Shown: positions 38,601-50,848 of the stretch, piece after piece
How positions within the stretch are numbered: position 1 is the stretch's first letter
Layout: each line of letters opens with the position of its first letter
Origin: Didymodactylos carnosus
Taxonomy: Eukaryota > Rotifera > Eurotatoria > Philodinida > Philodinidae
DNA length: 64,000 nucleotides
Assembly (NCBI GenBank): GCA_905250885.1
Contig: CAJNOQ010000136.1
Span: 1 to 64,000, forward strand
Direction of reading: 5' to 3'
Translations under genes and position numbers: made by a program
Notes under the pieces: model-generated
What the model saw: only the letters and a program-made list of their open reading frames with translations
The model's database searches: none
What the model was told of the DNA's origin: nothing

Positions 38601-41600
38601 CGTACGCATAAGATATTGATTTACGTACCTTGACATTGGTAATGTTGAACGTTCTTTATGGTAGGAATTATCACATTCCGACATATATTCTCTTAAAACA
38701 ACTAAAATTCGTATAAGACTATTGAGTTTATGATTAAATTTAGTTTTTGAAATATGTTCTTTATTCATCGCTTTAATATCGTCATACAATAGACGTAAAC
38801 GGTCTAAACAATCAGATATAAATGTTTGATGAATACGTTTATGTTCTTGTTTTAATTGTGGACTGATATTTGTGTAAATTTCTTTAATTAAAGTTATTCC
38901 GCGTTCAGCTACTTCATCTGATCCGTTTAATATCAACTAAATAATAACATAAATGAAATATTATATTCTAAAATCCTTTTTTCTATTTTTTACACTTACT
39001 TGCCACAAATATTCAATACCCACTAAATTTTCATCATTTTGTAAACGAATTGAACGTCGTTTTAATACAAGTTTATGTAATTGAGCATTCACAGATTTGA
39101 AAAAACGATCGAAACAACTAAAGGACAATAAATAGACATGTGAATCTGTTTGAGAAGTAGAGATCTACACGGGCAAGATTTTTTTGCCCGAACCCGTCCG
39201 TGTCCGTAACTCTACTGAGGATGCTTGTCCGTGCCCGTCTGTGAATTTTTTTCGTATACGAATAGTGCGTATATGAATGGTACAGATCTCTATTCAGAAG
39301 GGAACACAGTAAGCAGTTTCCATTAAGTAGGCAGACATCACGTTTTCTTATCACTGAGTTTTGGATTTACAATGAGTCTCTATAATTGAATTAGTATTTT
39401 CGTAAAAAAAAGTTAGTCTATAAACTTTTACTTAAAACTTTGTTGAATAGGATAAAAAAAATTTTAATCGTATAACACTATGTTTACACGCTAGTTTTCC
39501 CATGATCCACAATAGCTGAAACAAAACGTCTTACGACAATAGTTAGCCCATTTTTCAAAGTATATTTTCTCCTATTTTATTACAGAAATGGTGCAGTTTC
39601 AATTTTTTGGTCCAATGTCCGTCCGGACATTCACTGTGGAGTAGTAGTGAAGAAGACCGCAATATACCTCATTCCAAGTTCAGTTAACAAGTTTGGATCA
39701 AGTTTCATTAAGTGATTTTGAAAAAAATCTTGATTTGCTGTTGGCTCAATATCCGAATCATCGCCCACCAACTATAAAAAAATAAATACAATTTCAATAT
39801 TAATTAATATATAAGATAGAAGGAATAAAAATTCTATATTTACTTCTGCAAACCAACGAAAACATAATTCTCGATCATTTGGATAAGCCGCTTCTTCAGC
39901 AAGACATTTCCAAATTGATTTTGAATAATCGGCCATCAAATAAAGATGACCTTCTTTCAATATGAATCTAAATAAGATTTTAAATCGATGAAAATCATAT
40001 ACACACACATAGACACAAATATAAACTTTAAAAAGCTAAGTCGTTCTTGAATTTGCTGAATATGATTGAATCTTCCATCAGGATAATAGTCTTCCGGTAT
40101 TGTTGCTTTTGAATCTAATAACAGAAGTAAATAATTAGTATGAAAAATAGTCTATAAATTTACATATTTATATTCGTAGTGAAGTGAAAATGCACACTGT
40201 CTTTATACCTTCTTTATATATTCTTGCATTTTTCATATATTGACACAAATTATCTGTCACAACTTTAATTAACTGATGACTCTTTTCTAATTGTTCAATG
40301 ACATTCTGACGGTTATGAAGACCAGACATCATTCGTGGAATGTTTTGTGAATACATATTCTACAAAAAGAAACGAAAATAATAAAAAAACATATTTTTAA
40401 AATTTAAGTTACAACAATTCTTAGTTATTATTACCTCATGAAATTGCATACAAATTTCACGAAGTTGGCGTAAGGAAATGATAACATGTCCATGATCATG
40501 TTTAACTTCATCCATAAACTTTTCTATCCAAGATAATTTTGTTTTCTCTTTTTCCTTAAAAATAAAACAAATGTTTTTGGATTTTAAGCAACATTTGAAT
40601 AATCTTGAGTGAACAGTTTTACCTGTAAACAGCTATAGTCAAGAATTTTTAAATGTGCATTTAATGCTTGATCAACAATTTCGTTTGGTAAATGTTCATC
40701 GTGTGCTATTGCCCACAATAATTCGAGTACCTAGAAAAAATTGCATATCAAAAGATTTTAAATATTTCCATCTATATTATTTCCACATACTTTATTGGCC
40801 ATCATGCCTTCTTTATCATCTTCTGCTAATCGTCGAATTAATTCAAGTAATTTTTCACGCTGTTTTTTACTTGCACGAGTCCAACTTCTCTATATACGTA
40901 AGAAAATACATCAATTTTAAGACTACATTGTTCTTTTACACAACATACTCTAAAACATTCAAATAAATGTTCCAATTGTTCTGGCGAAAAATCCCATGCT
41001 AATTTTGATAATAAATCGTGTACATTTTTTTCAATTGCTTCATGTTTTCCACAAGATGAATTCCATATTTTATCTAAATCATCTTTTGTTAATGCATGCT
41101 CTTTAATTATAAAACGTAAGATTTTTTCTAATTTTTCAACATATTGTGGTTGATGTAAACAGTCACGTAAAACAATATCTAATATTTGATTATCTTGAAT
41201 CCATTGCTAAAATGAAAATCAGTGATGATCATAAAAAAAACTATCAATTCAAATGTTTGAAGAAAAAAAAAACTGAATTTCTATTTTAATCTCAATATGT
41301 ATGATGTTACTTACAGTTAATTTATCAGCTGTTAAACTTTCATAATCGTCCGATCGTAATGATTGCGAACGTTGATTTGTATTTAAACTCATTATTAATT
41401 TATTTACTTCATTCAATGCATTCATCTTTCCACTAAATGAATTTGTTTGTAAAATTCTATAAAAAGAGAAAATCTTAATAATGACGAAACTGAGAAAATG
41501 AATAGTGCAGTGTATATTTTATATACCGTAATATCATTTTTAAGCGAAGTGCATCTAAACTTCGACAAGATTTATCATTATCTGGTATACGTGATGCCAA

Positions 41601-43646
41601 TGAACGCAACCATTTAATAACTGTTGATAATGTATCACTTTTTGGTTCAGTTTTTGTTTCAAATTTCAAATCATTTTCGGATAAGTGATCCAAAAAGTCT
41701 GGGACAATACTCTAAAATAGTCAAGTCAAACGTGAAGTCTTCAGGTTAAACTTATCTTAGAGAGAAAAACAACAACAGGTTTTTACTACCAGAACATCCA
41801 TAGTCACCTCGATAAAATTGAAAATTGTGTCTGATCACGTAAACTATTTTATTCGTATTATAGTCTTTATCTCAACGGAATCTGATATCTTAGCTTTTAA
41901 TACTAAAAAATAATTCTTACTTACAATAATGGGAAAAAAACATCTTTTAACTGTGTTTGGGGTTAAATAATCATAGCAAAGCCCCCAAGGTTTGAGTAAT
42001 GAGACAACAATAGATATAGTTAATTTCGGATGTAAATCGGCTGATGTAAAACGGGAATGAACTTTATCGAAACCACCATGGAAACCAAAACGATTGATAA
42101 AATCAACAAGCCAACCCTAGATGAAAATGGAAAAATGATAAAAAAATATTGTTAAATTAGATGTGTCTAAAGAACCTTACTCTTTGCATTACACGATAAT
42201 CACTGGACAAGGCAAATGGCTCTACATCGGCAGGCAAACGATAATCACTTTGACGACTATGACCTGATTGATGATATCTTAAATATGTGACCGAAAAACG
42301 TTTTCAAGTAAATAGTTTTCTTAAATTTTACCCATCTATACTAACCGACAGTTTGGATTCATTAACATTCCGAGAATCTCAAGTAATGGCATACAATCAT
42401 CTTCTATTTTTAATACACACAAATGAACAAATAACATGCAGTTTCGATAAATATGTTTCTAAATGAGAGAAGAAACTCTTTCTAGCATTGGAAAAAGAAA
42501 CTATTTTAGAAATCAATATACAAATATTTCTAATTTCCACGATTGAACAGCTTCATCGCATAAAATTTTTGTAAATGAATTAACTAAACTATCACGAATA
42601 AACCGTTGGCATGGTTCACTTTTCATATCGATTTCTTTGAAAAAATGAAAAGATACATCAAACTTTCTGATTAACAGAGTCATAGTGAAAAATGCTCACT
42701 ATGTTTTGCTAATTTGATTGCTGCTCTTAAACATTTGATTAATTCACCATCGGCCAATACGGGTACAATCCAACGCGTCTGATTCAATTGTTCTTCTAAT
42801 TTAATCAAGTCAGCCAACGGAAATTTGGGTTCGCCATTTTCATCATAGACTTCAAAAAAAGAGAAAAAATAAACACAATGTAAGTAAAATAAGTAATTGA
42901 GAGGAAACGTAGTTTAAGAAATGAGAAACAATTTAGTGATTTTGTAAAATGATTCGCCTAATGATTTTTCACTTTTCTCCTTCTGAAACTAGATAATTAG
43001 CATTACGACTAGTAGCAAAGAGAAAAACTGACAAAAATCTCTGAAAATCGCACTGAACTAAAAAAATTTGAACCGCCCATTTTAACTACCAGTATGCGTT
43101 TTTTTTGACAAGCTAGTTTTGAATTAGAAAGATTCATTTACCATCTCCATCATCCTCTGGTTCTATTTGTTGAGGATCTTCTTGATTTTCCTCATAATCA
43201 TTTTCGTTGATAGGTGATCGATGTTGTATGTTATGATGGGTATGGTAGGGTTCTCCCACATCCATGTTATGAGTAGATGGTCCATGATATTCAGGTGGAG
43301 GATAATTATCTGATTGTGAACGAACCGACAAAGAATGTGGCATTGGTATTGATGTGTTATTTAATATTAAATTTGAAATACTGTTTGTACTCATTGGCAA
43401 TTGAATATTATCGTTATATTCTTCCGAATCATTACGATTTAGAGTAGGCGATGTTGCGATAGGAGAATGATGTGTATCATTAGAAGACATTGTATTTACA
43501 TTCATATGAGCATCAATTAAAGGTGGAGAAGTTTCTTCCATATGCAGTTGTGAAGGAGGTGTTGTAGATGTTGGTGTCAATGTTTGATTATGATTATTCT
43601 TTGTTTCTAAAGAAGGGGTGCATGGATAATTTTCTTTCGCAGTCAT
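29636..43646 (-). CDS. USP9X/FAF-type ubiquitin carboxyl-terminal hydrolase, ~40 exons
   Basis: USP9X removes ubiquitin from many substrates in the cytoplasm. The protein, of about 2,500 residues, is collinear with human USP9X. It starts MTAKENYPC at 43646 (first exon 43646-43142) with a disordered N-terminus. Armadillo-like repeats follow (exons with [25 protein letters not shown]), then a ubiquitin-like region (38569-37370). The catalytic core opens with [13 protein letters not shown] and GGATCYMNS (exon 34921-34800, Cys codon 34824-34826). It continues with [10 protein letters not shown], zinc-binding CPHR and CEKCNKK, and the His box [10 protein letters not shown] (His codon 33441-33443). 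The C-terminal part has KRAYQCVKM, and the last exon is 29881-29636. Most introns are 50-90 bp. Longer ones lie at about 31376-31947, 37483-38030 and 39118-39660. All the exons I checked stay in frame. Exon borders outside those quoted were not all resolved. Confidence 0.94.
38031..38078 (-). other. 48-nt symmetric exon in the USP9X-like gene, likely cassette
   Basis: The exon is divisible by three, between a phase-2 donor upstream and the next exon at about 37481. It inserts 16 residues (including [10 protein letters not shown]) into the ubiquitin-like region. Human USP9X has no such insert; skipping the exon would restore close to the human spacing between RRSIYQR and IELYRN. Whether it is alternative cannot be seen from DNA. 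Confidence 0.6.
38082..38100 (-). promoter_or_regulatory. (TG)n tract at a 3' splice site
   Basis: On the transcript strand about eight TG units run directly into the TTGCAG acceptor of the 48-nt exon, replacing the usual polypyrimidine tract. UG repeats at an acceptor are a known TDP-43 binding context, as upstream of CFTR exon 9, where they promote skipping. Confidence 0.6.
39158..39292. mobile_element. Short hAT-like MITE in a USP intron (135 bp)
   Basis: The ends are TAGAGATCTACAC and, reversed, TAGAGATCTGTAC. The flanks TTGAGAAG (39150-39157) and TTCAGAAG (39293-39300) match at seven of eight bases, consistent with an aged 8-bp target duplication. The interior contains CCCGTCCGTG and GTCCGTGCCCG words. 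Confidence 0.75.
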
Positions 43647-44443
43647 GTGAATTATTTACAAAAATATATCTATAAGAAAATCTTTTAAATAATCAAACTG
43701 AACAAGATAATTGTATCAGAAATAAATGGACTAAATTACAGCTAACTGAGATAGAAATCTGGAAGCCAAACATTAAACACATTAGTCAGTTTAAAAATGC
43801 GTGTATTTCTGTCAAAGTTAGGCTTTTTGTTTTCAGTTGTTCATTTCTGACGCACACTACTCATTTATTATGAAATAAATATTAGCTAGCAAAACGAAAA
43901 TGGCAAGATTTTTGTGTGCACGATGATCATATATCTCTTGAAACTTTCAGTTATTTGTTGAAATTCACGTTTTTGAACCACATGAGTATGACTACTATTG
44001 TCTTCACTGACTTTTTCTCTTCGTTCTTTTCTCTTTCTGCTTTCTTTCTCAAATATAGATTTCAAGATTTGTCCATTACTGTACCGTTTTATATTGCAGA
44101 TATTACTCAATCCCACCACGATGATTTCCGCAAGCTATTCTTTTCTTTCATTCATCCAGTGTCTCTAATGCGTGCGCGCATGGAACTATCAAGAGTGAGT
44201 CATGAGAAATGCTGGCCAATAGACTATAGAATGCACTTATGCAAATTCGTGTACAATTGATAAGAAGAAAGCTATAACCTGTAGCACAGTACAAACGTTT
44301 TATAGAAGAATATCAAGTTTAAAAGCAAGAGTGGCATTCTCACATTTTAGTAGTGGGATAAGCTTAGAGTAGAATGGCCGCTTAACTACAAAAACATAGT
44401 TTACAACTTCTGGTGATAGTGATAGTGATGGAAAAGAGCATTT
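43647..44443. other. Upstream region of the USP9X-like gene
   Basis: This is the probable promoter and 5' UTR of the minus-strand gene. No specific element can be supported. The overlapping open frames at 43886-44260 on both strands have no motif. Confidence 0.45.
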
Positions 44444-44445
44444 TA

Positions 44446-44671
44446 ACACTTGGCATCTAATAAATTGTTTGAGAAAAAAAGAAGTCTATTTTCGCTTTCG
44501 AGTTGTTCAAACAGCAACAGGTGTACAAGGCAGTAATACGAAGAAAAAAACAAATGCTGTAGAGCATCGTATAGATAATTTAGCTCCTGTCGGTGCGTCG
44601 GTGCTGTTTGAACAACTTGAAAGTGAAAATAGACTTCTTTTTTTTCAAACAATTTATCAGATGCCAAATGT
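44446..44671. mobile_element. Tc1/mariner-type MITE, 226 bp, TA flanks
   Basis: Near-perfect terminal repeats of about 72 bp (44446-44516 and 44602-44671) start ACACTTGGCATCT and, reversed, ACATTTGGCATCT. TA dinucleotides lie at both outer borders (44444-44445 and 44672-44673). The loop is about 85 bp and non-coding. Assignment to Tc1/mariner rests on the TA flanks alone. Confidence 0.75.
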
Positions 44672-44673
44672 TA

Positions 44674-47600
44674 GGATGATGTTTGTTTACGCATATATTA
44701 AAACGATTATGACATCCTAGAATCAATATGTGTGTTAGTAGGGTAAAAAGACTTCTACAAATTGAAATTTGATGGTAAAAACCAGAGTGAGAGCGAAAAA
44801 ATGTAATTCGCGAAACATAAGAAGTCTATCGTTTTACATATAAAGTACTTTTAAGAATCTCTGGTTCTTCTGAGTTCTGTGCTCAAACTATTTCTATGGG
44901 AAAACTTTTGTTGAAGAAAGAAGACTCGTGTAATCCAAACGATAGACTTTCGTTTGATGTTAATGGGTTATCAAGCTCTACCTTTACCGTTATTGTTTAT
45001 ACGCTTAATTATTCCATGCACATTCCAAAGATACAGTGATATTTCGTTCAACTAGAAATTTTGAATGGCTTACATTCGTTGTGACTAAAGATAAAAGACG
45101 AAAACAAAAATTGTGAAATAATTTCAAAAATAGTACTAGACGACAAGTACATACACAGAACTGAAAGTTCAATTTTGCGAAACACAGGACAGCAGACTTT
45201 TCCATCACTAGTAGTTGAAGTTACTCTAGAAGTTAAAACACATAGTAACTTAAATAAAGTATGAATGAATTAAGAAGTAATTACATTTACTGCTAATCAT
45301 GCCTGTAAAATTTTGTGCATAAAAGGTCTAATTCGACTTAATTCAACATTTAAAGTTTTCTCAATCTTCTGGTTCAATTTTCGCCCTTACTCTGGTAATT
45401 CTTGCAAAACAAGTCTATTTCTCAAAACGAGCACTTGTTTTAAAAAAATTCTGGGACTCTTCCTTATATTTTGAAATGGTAGATTTGCTAGAGATTCTAT
45501 AACCATATATATACAAATTCTAATCCGACAGTCCTAGTTCAAAAAAATGTTTTGTTAAAAAATGATAAAAATGTCTGCGAATGTCATTCTTCCGAAAAAT
45601 GGGCTCCCCACAAGTGTGAGAAGCTATCGCGTAGTTGTTTTAGAACTTTTTATCGTGATATTCGTCATCAGGAGCTCAAGTTGCACTAAATCTGAAGATT
45701 TCAACTGATTAGCATGAAGTTGATGTAAATGTGATACGTTTCTCAAAGAATTATCCATAAATGAACAGATTCTTATACAAACGCATTGAAAACATTCATA
45801 CTTTCTCTATTTCCGTTACATAAAATGAACGGAAAACAAATCTGAGCTATAGCAATGTTGTATGTAAGACGTCGATAGGAAGAGAATCATACATTGCATT
45901 AAATAAAATGTTATCGTGTGTTATGCAAAGTTTACGCATCCGATTTGTAAGGTATGTATTATTGAATAAGAAGTCTTCAAATACAGAGTATAACGGGACT
46001 ATCTACTTCCTCTCAAAACACTTTACATTTGAGAGACAATAAAAACGATAATATATGAGAAAACACAGAATAAAACAGCTAAATGTTATTGATGTTGTAT
46101 GCAATCGTATAAGCGTATAAAAATTGTTCCAGTATTTCACAACGATTATTGTTTGAAGAAAATACTGTGTATCATCTAATTTAAACTTACAGAAATATCA
46201 AACAGTTTCAAAATAGGAAAGATGCAATCAGCAGACGTCAAGATACATGAGCAAAAAGAACCACGTATATAAATAAGTGTAAAGAACAGTGAGATATGTT
46301 CAGAAAACATTCTATCTTTAACTTGGCAAGATAATCTTAGGATAACTCTAACACACCAAACTGTTCCTGATGACAGAAGGTATAAAGAATTTTAAAAAGG
46401 ATAGTAATATGTTGATAGATTCGAAAATCTACTAGCTTTAAGTTGCAACTATTCGTTTCTAGAACTGAGAAAGATTTTAATCAATAAATATTTTAAGATG
46501 CCGTTAACGAACGATATTGTCGACCAAGAAATTGGTACCCTCTACATATTATAGCACCGTTTAATGAGCAGAAACATGTTTACTGTAAGTTATATTTATT
46601 ATTCCAGTTACTCATATATCTAATGAGACATTAGAAATCTCACTTGTTACAGTGAGAACAGAATTATTCACTCTCACACTAGACTATCAGAAGCCCGTAA
46701 AAGAAAAACTACAATGTTTTTCTGAAATTTACTCAACCTTTGAAGACTTTTGATAAACGATTGGAACATGGTCAAAAAAGAAAAAATCTATACAAAAACG
46801 AGATCTTAGAGGTTATCTAGATGACGTAAATTAATACAAGCAACCGTTGATTTTCTACTGACGAAGTGAATGGCGTAAAGTTTCATGTAAAATATGTGTT
46901 GCAGTTGTAGATGCTATTTTACTATTTTTGATCAAATTGGAGTCTCAATTTTGAACAGAATGAAACACATTTTATATTGCTCCTTGAAAAAGATATCCAA
47001 ACTCGAATCATTATTTTTGTAGAACTAAAGTTTTCTTCTCAATTAAAAAAAATTATATTTCAGTATAAAAATGTAAAAGTTTACACAGTTCAAAAATGAG
47101 CACTTCGAAATAACAAAAAGAAAAACAAGAAATAGTTAAATCAAAAAGATAAAAAGAACCAGAAAAAAATTAACTAAGCAAGAGGAGGAGAAATCAAGCA
47201 CACACACACACACACAAAATTAAATATAACAAAAACAAAACTTGGAGTCATCATGAGTTAGAATATAAGTAGCACTAATCATGGAAGAGCAACAATACTG
47301 TTGCAGAAAAAAAAGAAAAAGAAAGTAAAATAAAGTCACACACACGCATACAAATAAACAGCTGTAAAATGATATACTGTCATTCATTCAATAAGAAATG
47401 GAATAGTTTGAGTATCTAAATACAAATCACACACAAAAAATTTGGAAATGATCATTTTAATCACATAATAAGAATAAGAATAACGATGGAATAGATTCGA
47501 TTCTACTGCTCGTAAGTTTAAACACACACACAAAAAAAGAAGAAAATTTTATACACAAAACAGATGAATGAGAAGTGTGTTAAGACTATTATGAGGATTA

Positions 47601-47844
47601 TTATGTACAAGAAAAAAAGTCATAACCTAAACAGATAATAACAAATATACAAAAATAAGTATTAAGTAGGTTATAGCACAAATCAATAGTTCCTATTGTT
47701 TTGTAGTCGGAAGAGAAAGAGAGAGAAAAGAAAATTTTCACAAATTTTTTTTTAGCTATTTTTCATTTATATCTGATCCATGTGATAATTAAAAATAAAA
47801 AACAATAACAAAGCGAATAGTGGGCAATATAAATATAAAAATTT
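44674..47844. other. AT-rich intergenic DNA, 3' UTR at the right end
   Basis: No gene is recognised. A 12-bp inverted match (AGTCTATCGTTT near 44824 with AAACGATAGACT near 44939) may be another decayed element. CA-rich runs at 47200-47215 and 47340-47345 are in the likely 3' UTR of the next gene. Confidence 0.5.
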
Positions 47845-50800
47845 TTATGTTGATGGTATTTTTTGTTTCATATCGTTCCATTCATCTTCAATACAAACAA
47901 AACTTCGCTGTAATAATTCCATTTGTTGCATTAAACTTTGTTGCATAGCTATAGTAACAGCAAATTGTTGACGAAATACAATTAAACGTTGTTCAAATTT
48001 TTGGTTTGTTGTCTGAAAAAAGAATTTCTTACTAATTAGTATAAAAAGATTGAGAAGATCTCAAAATCAATTTTTAAAAATCGTCATATTTAAGCGTAAT
48101 TAGTGAAGGCATAGAAATAAGATATTAACAATTTAATACAATCAATTTTCTCTTATATTTAATTACCTGATCTTTATTTATTTTCATTGATAAAGTTTTT
48201 TGAAGTTGTTCATTATTATTTATAAATTTTGAATTAATTTTTTCTATTGATTTAAATCCAAATCCAGTTTGTTGCCCTAATAATGAATGAACAGTTAAAA
48301 AATTATTATGTTCTGAATTTGTTTTTAAATTTGTACTAGTATTATTTGTATCTGATTGTCGTGATTCTAAATCTTGTTGATTATTTGTACCATTATGCAT
48401 TAAATGTTCATTTTTATCCTGCATTGTCGATGATTGTGCCGTAATAGCCATAAATTTTTTTCGATATTTTTTAACAATATTATGATATTTTTTTGCTGCT
48501 TGCTGAAGATTAACATTATTTTGATGTTCTTTATCGGCATTTCTCTGTTCATTTGTTGAGACCATTGTTTCTTGTTTATCTTTTCCATTTGAGTCTGTAT
48601 CATTGAGTGGATAATCTGGACTAATAACAAATGGATGTTGTGTAATATTTGTTGTTTTAATTGAACCATTCATATCACAACCATTTTGTTTTCCAGTTGT
48701 TAACAATTGTGTTGTTGATGAACCGGGAATATAACGATTTCTTGCCATTCTCAAAAATGGTAAACGTTCTTGTTTAGATACAAGATGATGTTTTTTGATA
48801 AGATGATCAGTTAAATTTAGTACCCTAAAATAGAAGTGAACAATTCAATATTAATTTTGTTAACATGTACGAATGTGGTAGACCTACCAGGTAGCACAAC
48901 GTGGACATAAAAGGCGTTTTTTACCATCAAGTGGAACATAAGATTGTTGTTCGGCTGTCGACGATGGTGAAGAAGTTGTTGTTGTTGTTGTTGTTAATGT
49001 TGGAATGGTGGTAGTGGTAGATGCTGTTGCAATTGTTACAGGTGATGAAGATATAGATTCAGCTATTGGCGATTTTAATTGATTATTTGTATTGAGATTG
49101 ATTGGCGTTTGTTGGGGAGATTTATTAGATGTTGTGGCTGGTTGATGATGATTATTATTCTTCATATTTGAATTTGGTGAATGATCATCATTATGTAAAT
49201 TAGAATAAGATAATATTGAAAAGCTTTCTTGACGATTTAGATTATGTACTACGGTTAAATGATGGGATAAGCGAGAAAAATTGTTTAATCCACATATTGG
49301 ACAAGTTTTTGTGCGACGATTTGAATTTAATGGAATAGATCTGAAATTGAGAGGAAAAATGTAAATGACAACTAAAGCGAGGATAGAAACAAGCATGAAA
49401 CAAATGTAACTGACGTATTTTGATTCATAAAGAATCTATTAGACTGATGCAACAACCATATCAATAAAGATAGCGTATAGGTGTGAATCTTGGAAACTAA
49501 AAGATTTTGTTATGAAATTCGATTAGATCCAAATCTTCGCCAAGCAAAAAAACTATACATACTTTTGTAATGTGTTTTTTTGCAGTGTGACATTCTGTTC
49601 ATGATTATCTGATGGGCCATTTACTGGTATTGATGATTGTTCTGTTGTATTTAACTCGTCACTATCCGATGAATTTTCATAATTTCTGTTTACAAATACG
49701 CACACCGGTTCCGATTTAACCGTACTCAGATTCCAACTGCCATTCTCACTAACAGTTGCCCCTAGATTAATAATAGCATTGAAATAATATATCATAAAAA
49801 TTATCCATTAAAAAAAGATCAGATGTACAATATATATATAAAAGTAACTAATTTTTACCATTGGCTAAAACAGGTGACGTTCCCGGATATTGATCATTGA
49901 TTATACTTTTATTTTCTATTAACATATTTTCATCATCATCTTCATCTCCATCTTCTTCACTTTCGTATCCAGCCCAAACCGTACCATATCCATTATGTGA
50001 ATGACTAACATTATCGCCATCTTCGAGTCGATCTAAAAGAAAATAAACGTTTTGTCTTTTAAGAACAAAATGTCTAATCACAACGAATTACCTTTTGAAT
50101 CCCATTCATTTTCTCCTTGAATAATCGTTTCATCTTCGCCATTATTTGACGCTTTTCTCCACATAAATCGTTGAAAATCCTCTAAATTTTGTAATCCATC
50201 ACTTTCATTTTCTTCATTATCATTGAACTCAATTAATCCATCCTCCTCCTCCAATAACATCATTTCTTTGTCATCATTATCTAGTTTTTCACCACCATCG
50301 TCTTCCTCATCTTGACCATCAATCGATCGTTTAGCACGTTTTCCTAATCTTATACTGTTCGTTAATATTCGTGATATGGATGCTTTACTTAAAACACGAT
50401 TTGATGTTCGCTGTAATTTCATTTGAATTTGTCCAATTGTTATCAATGGATGACGACGTTTCATTTCTCTAATCATTTCAGCCTCATCTTCCGTAATAAA
50501 ACGCTAAAAATAAACTTAATAATTTTAATATTGCTGAAAATTCTATCATAATCGTATAAACGTACCAGCCTAGTACCAGCACGTTGTTTAGCTGATATAC
50601 GACCTTCATCAATGTATGTTCGCAGTATACTTCGTGCTGAAATAAATGAATACTTGTTTTACAGAAAATATAGGTAAAAATCTGTAACATTTCATACCTG
50701 TTGATCGTTTAATATTTAATTTTTTGGCTAATGCAATAAAATCTTCTCCTTTTTTATATGTATCAATTAAATGTCGTCGATCTACATCGCTTACTCTAAC

Positions 50801-50848
50801 ATAACGTCCACGACGTTGATCCGCTATATGTTGAATTTCGATGCTCAT
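47845..50848 (-). CDS. Chimeric DNA-binding protein: paired-type HTH plus two C2H2-like fingers (761 aa)
   Basis: Eight exons join in frame from ATG to TAA (2286 nt): 50848-50698, 50636-50566, 50503-50092, 50032-49859, 49761-49563, 49340-48888, 48824-48167, 48012-47845. Residues 1-120 form two helix-turn-helix units (GRYVRVSDVDRRHLIDTY, then FITEDEAEMIREM) like the paired-type DNA-binding region of Tc1/IS630 transposases. No DDE catalytic domain follows. Then come a basic GKRAKRS patch, an acidic stretch (about 130-275), a VKSE motif that could be sumoylated, and two short fingers of C-x2-C-x9-H type. In the first, CPIC is at 349-352 with His 362, 363 and 368; in the second, CPRC is at 481-484 with His 494 and 499. 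The second finger is split by an intron. The Ser/Thr/Asn-rich linkers end in a Gln-rich, probably coiled-coil tail. It is likely a nuclear regulator derived from a transposase. I do not recognise a named orthologue. Confidence 0.85.

Noticed and set aside
44815-44955. A 12-bp inverted match around AAACGATAGACT.
   Set aside because: Too short for an element call and no pairing outside the core was seen.
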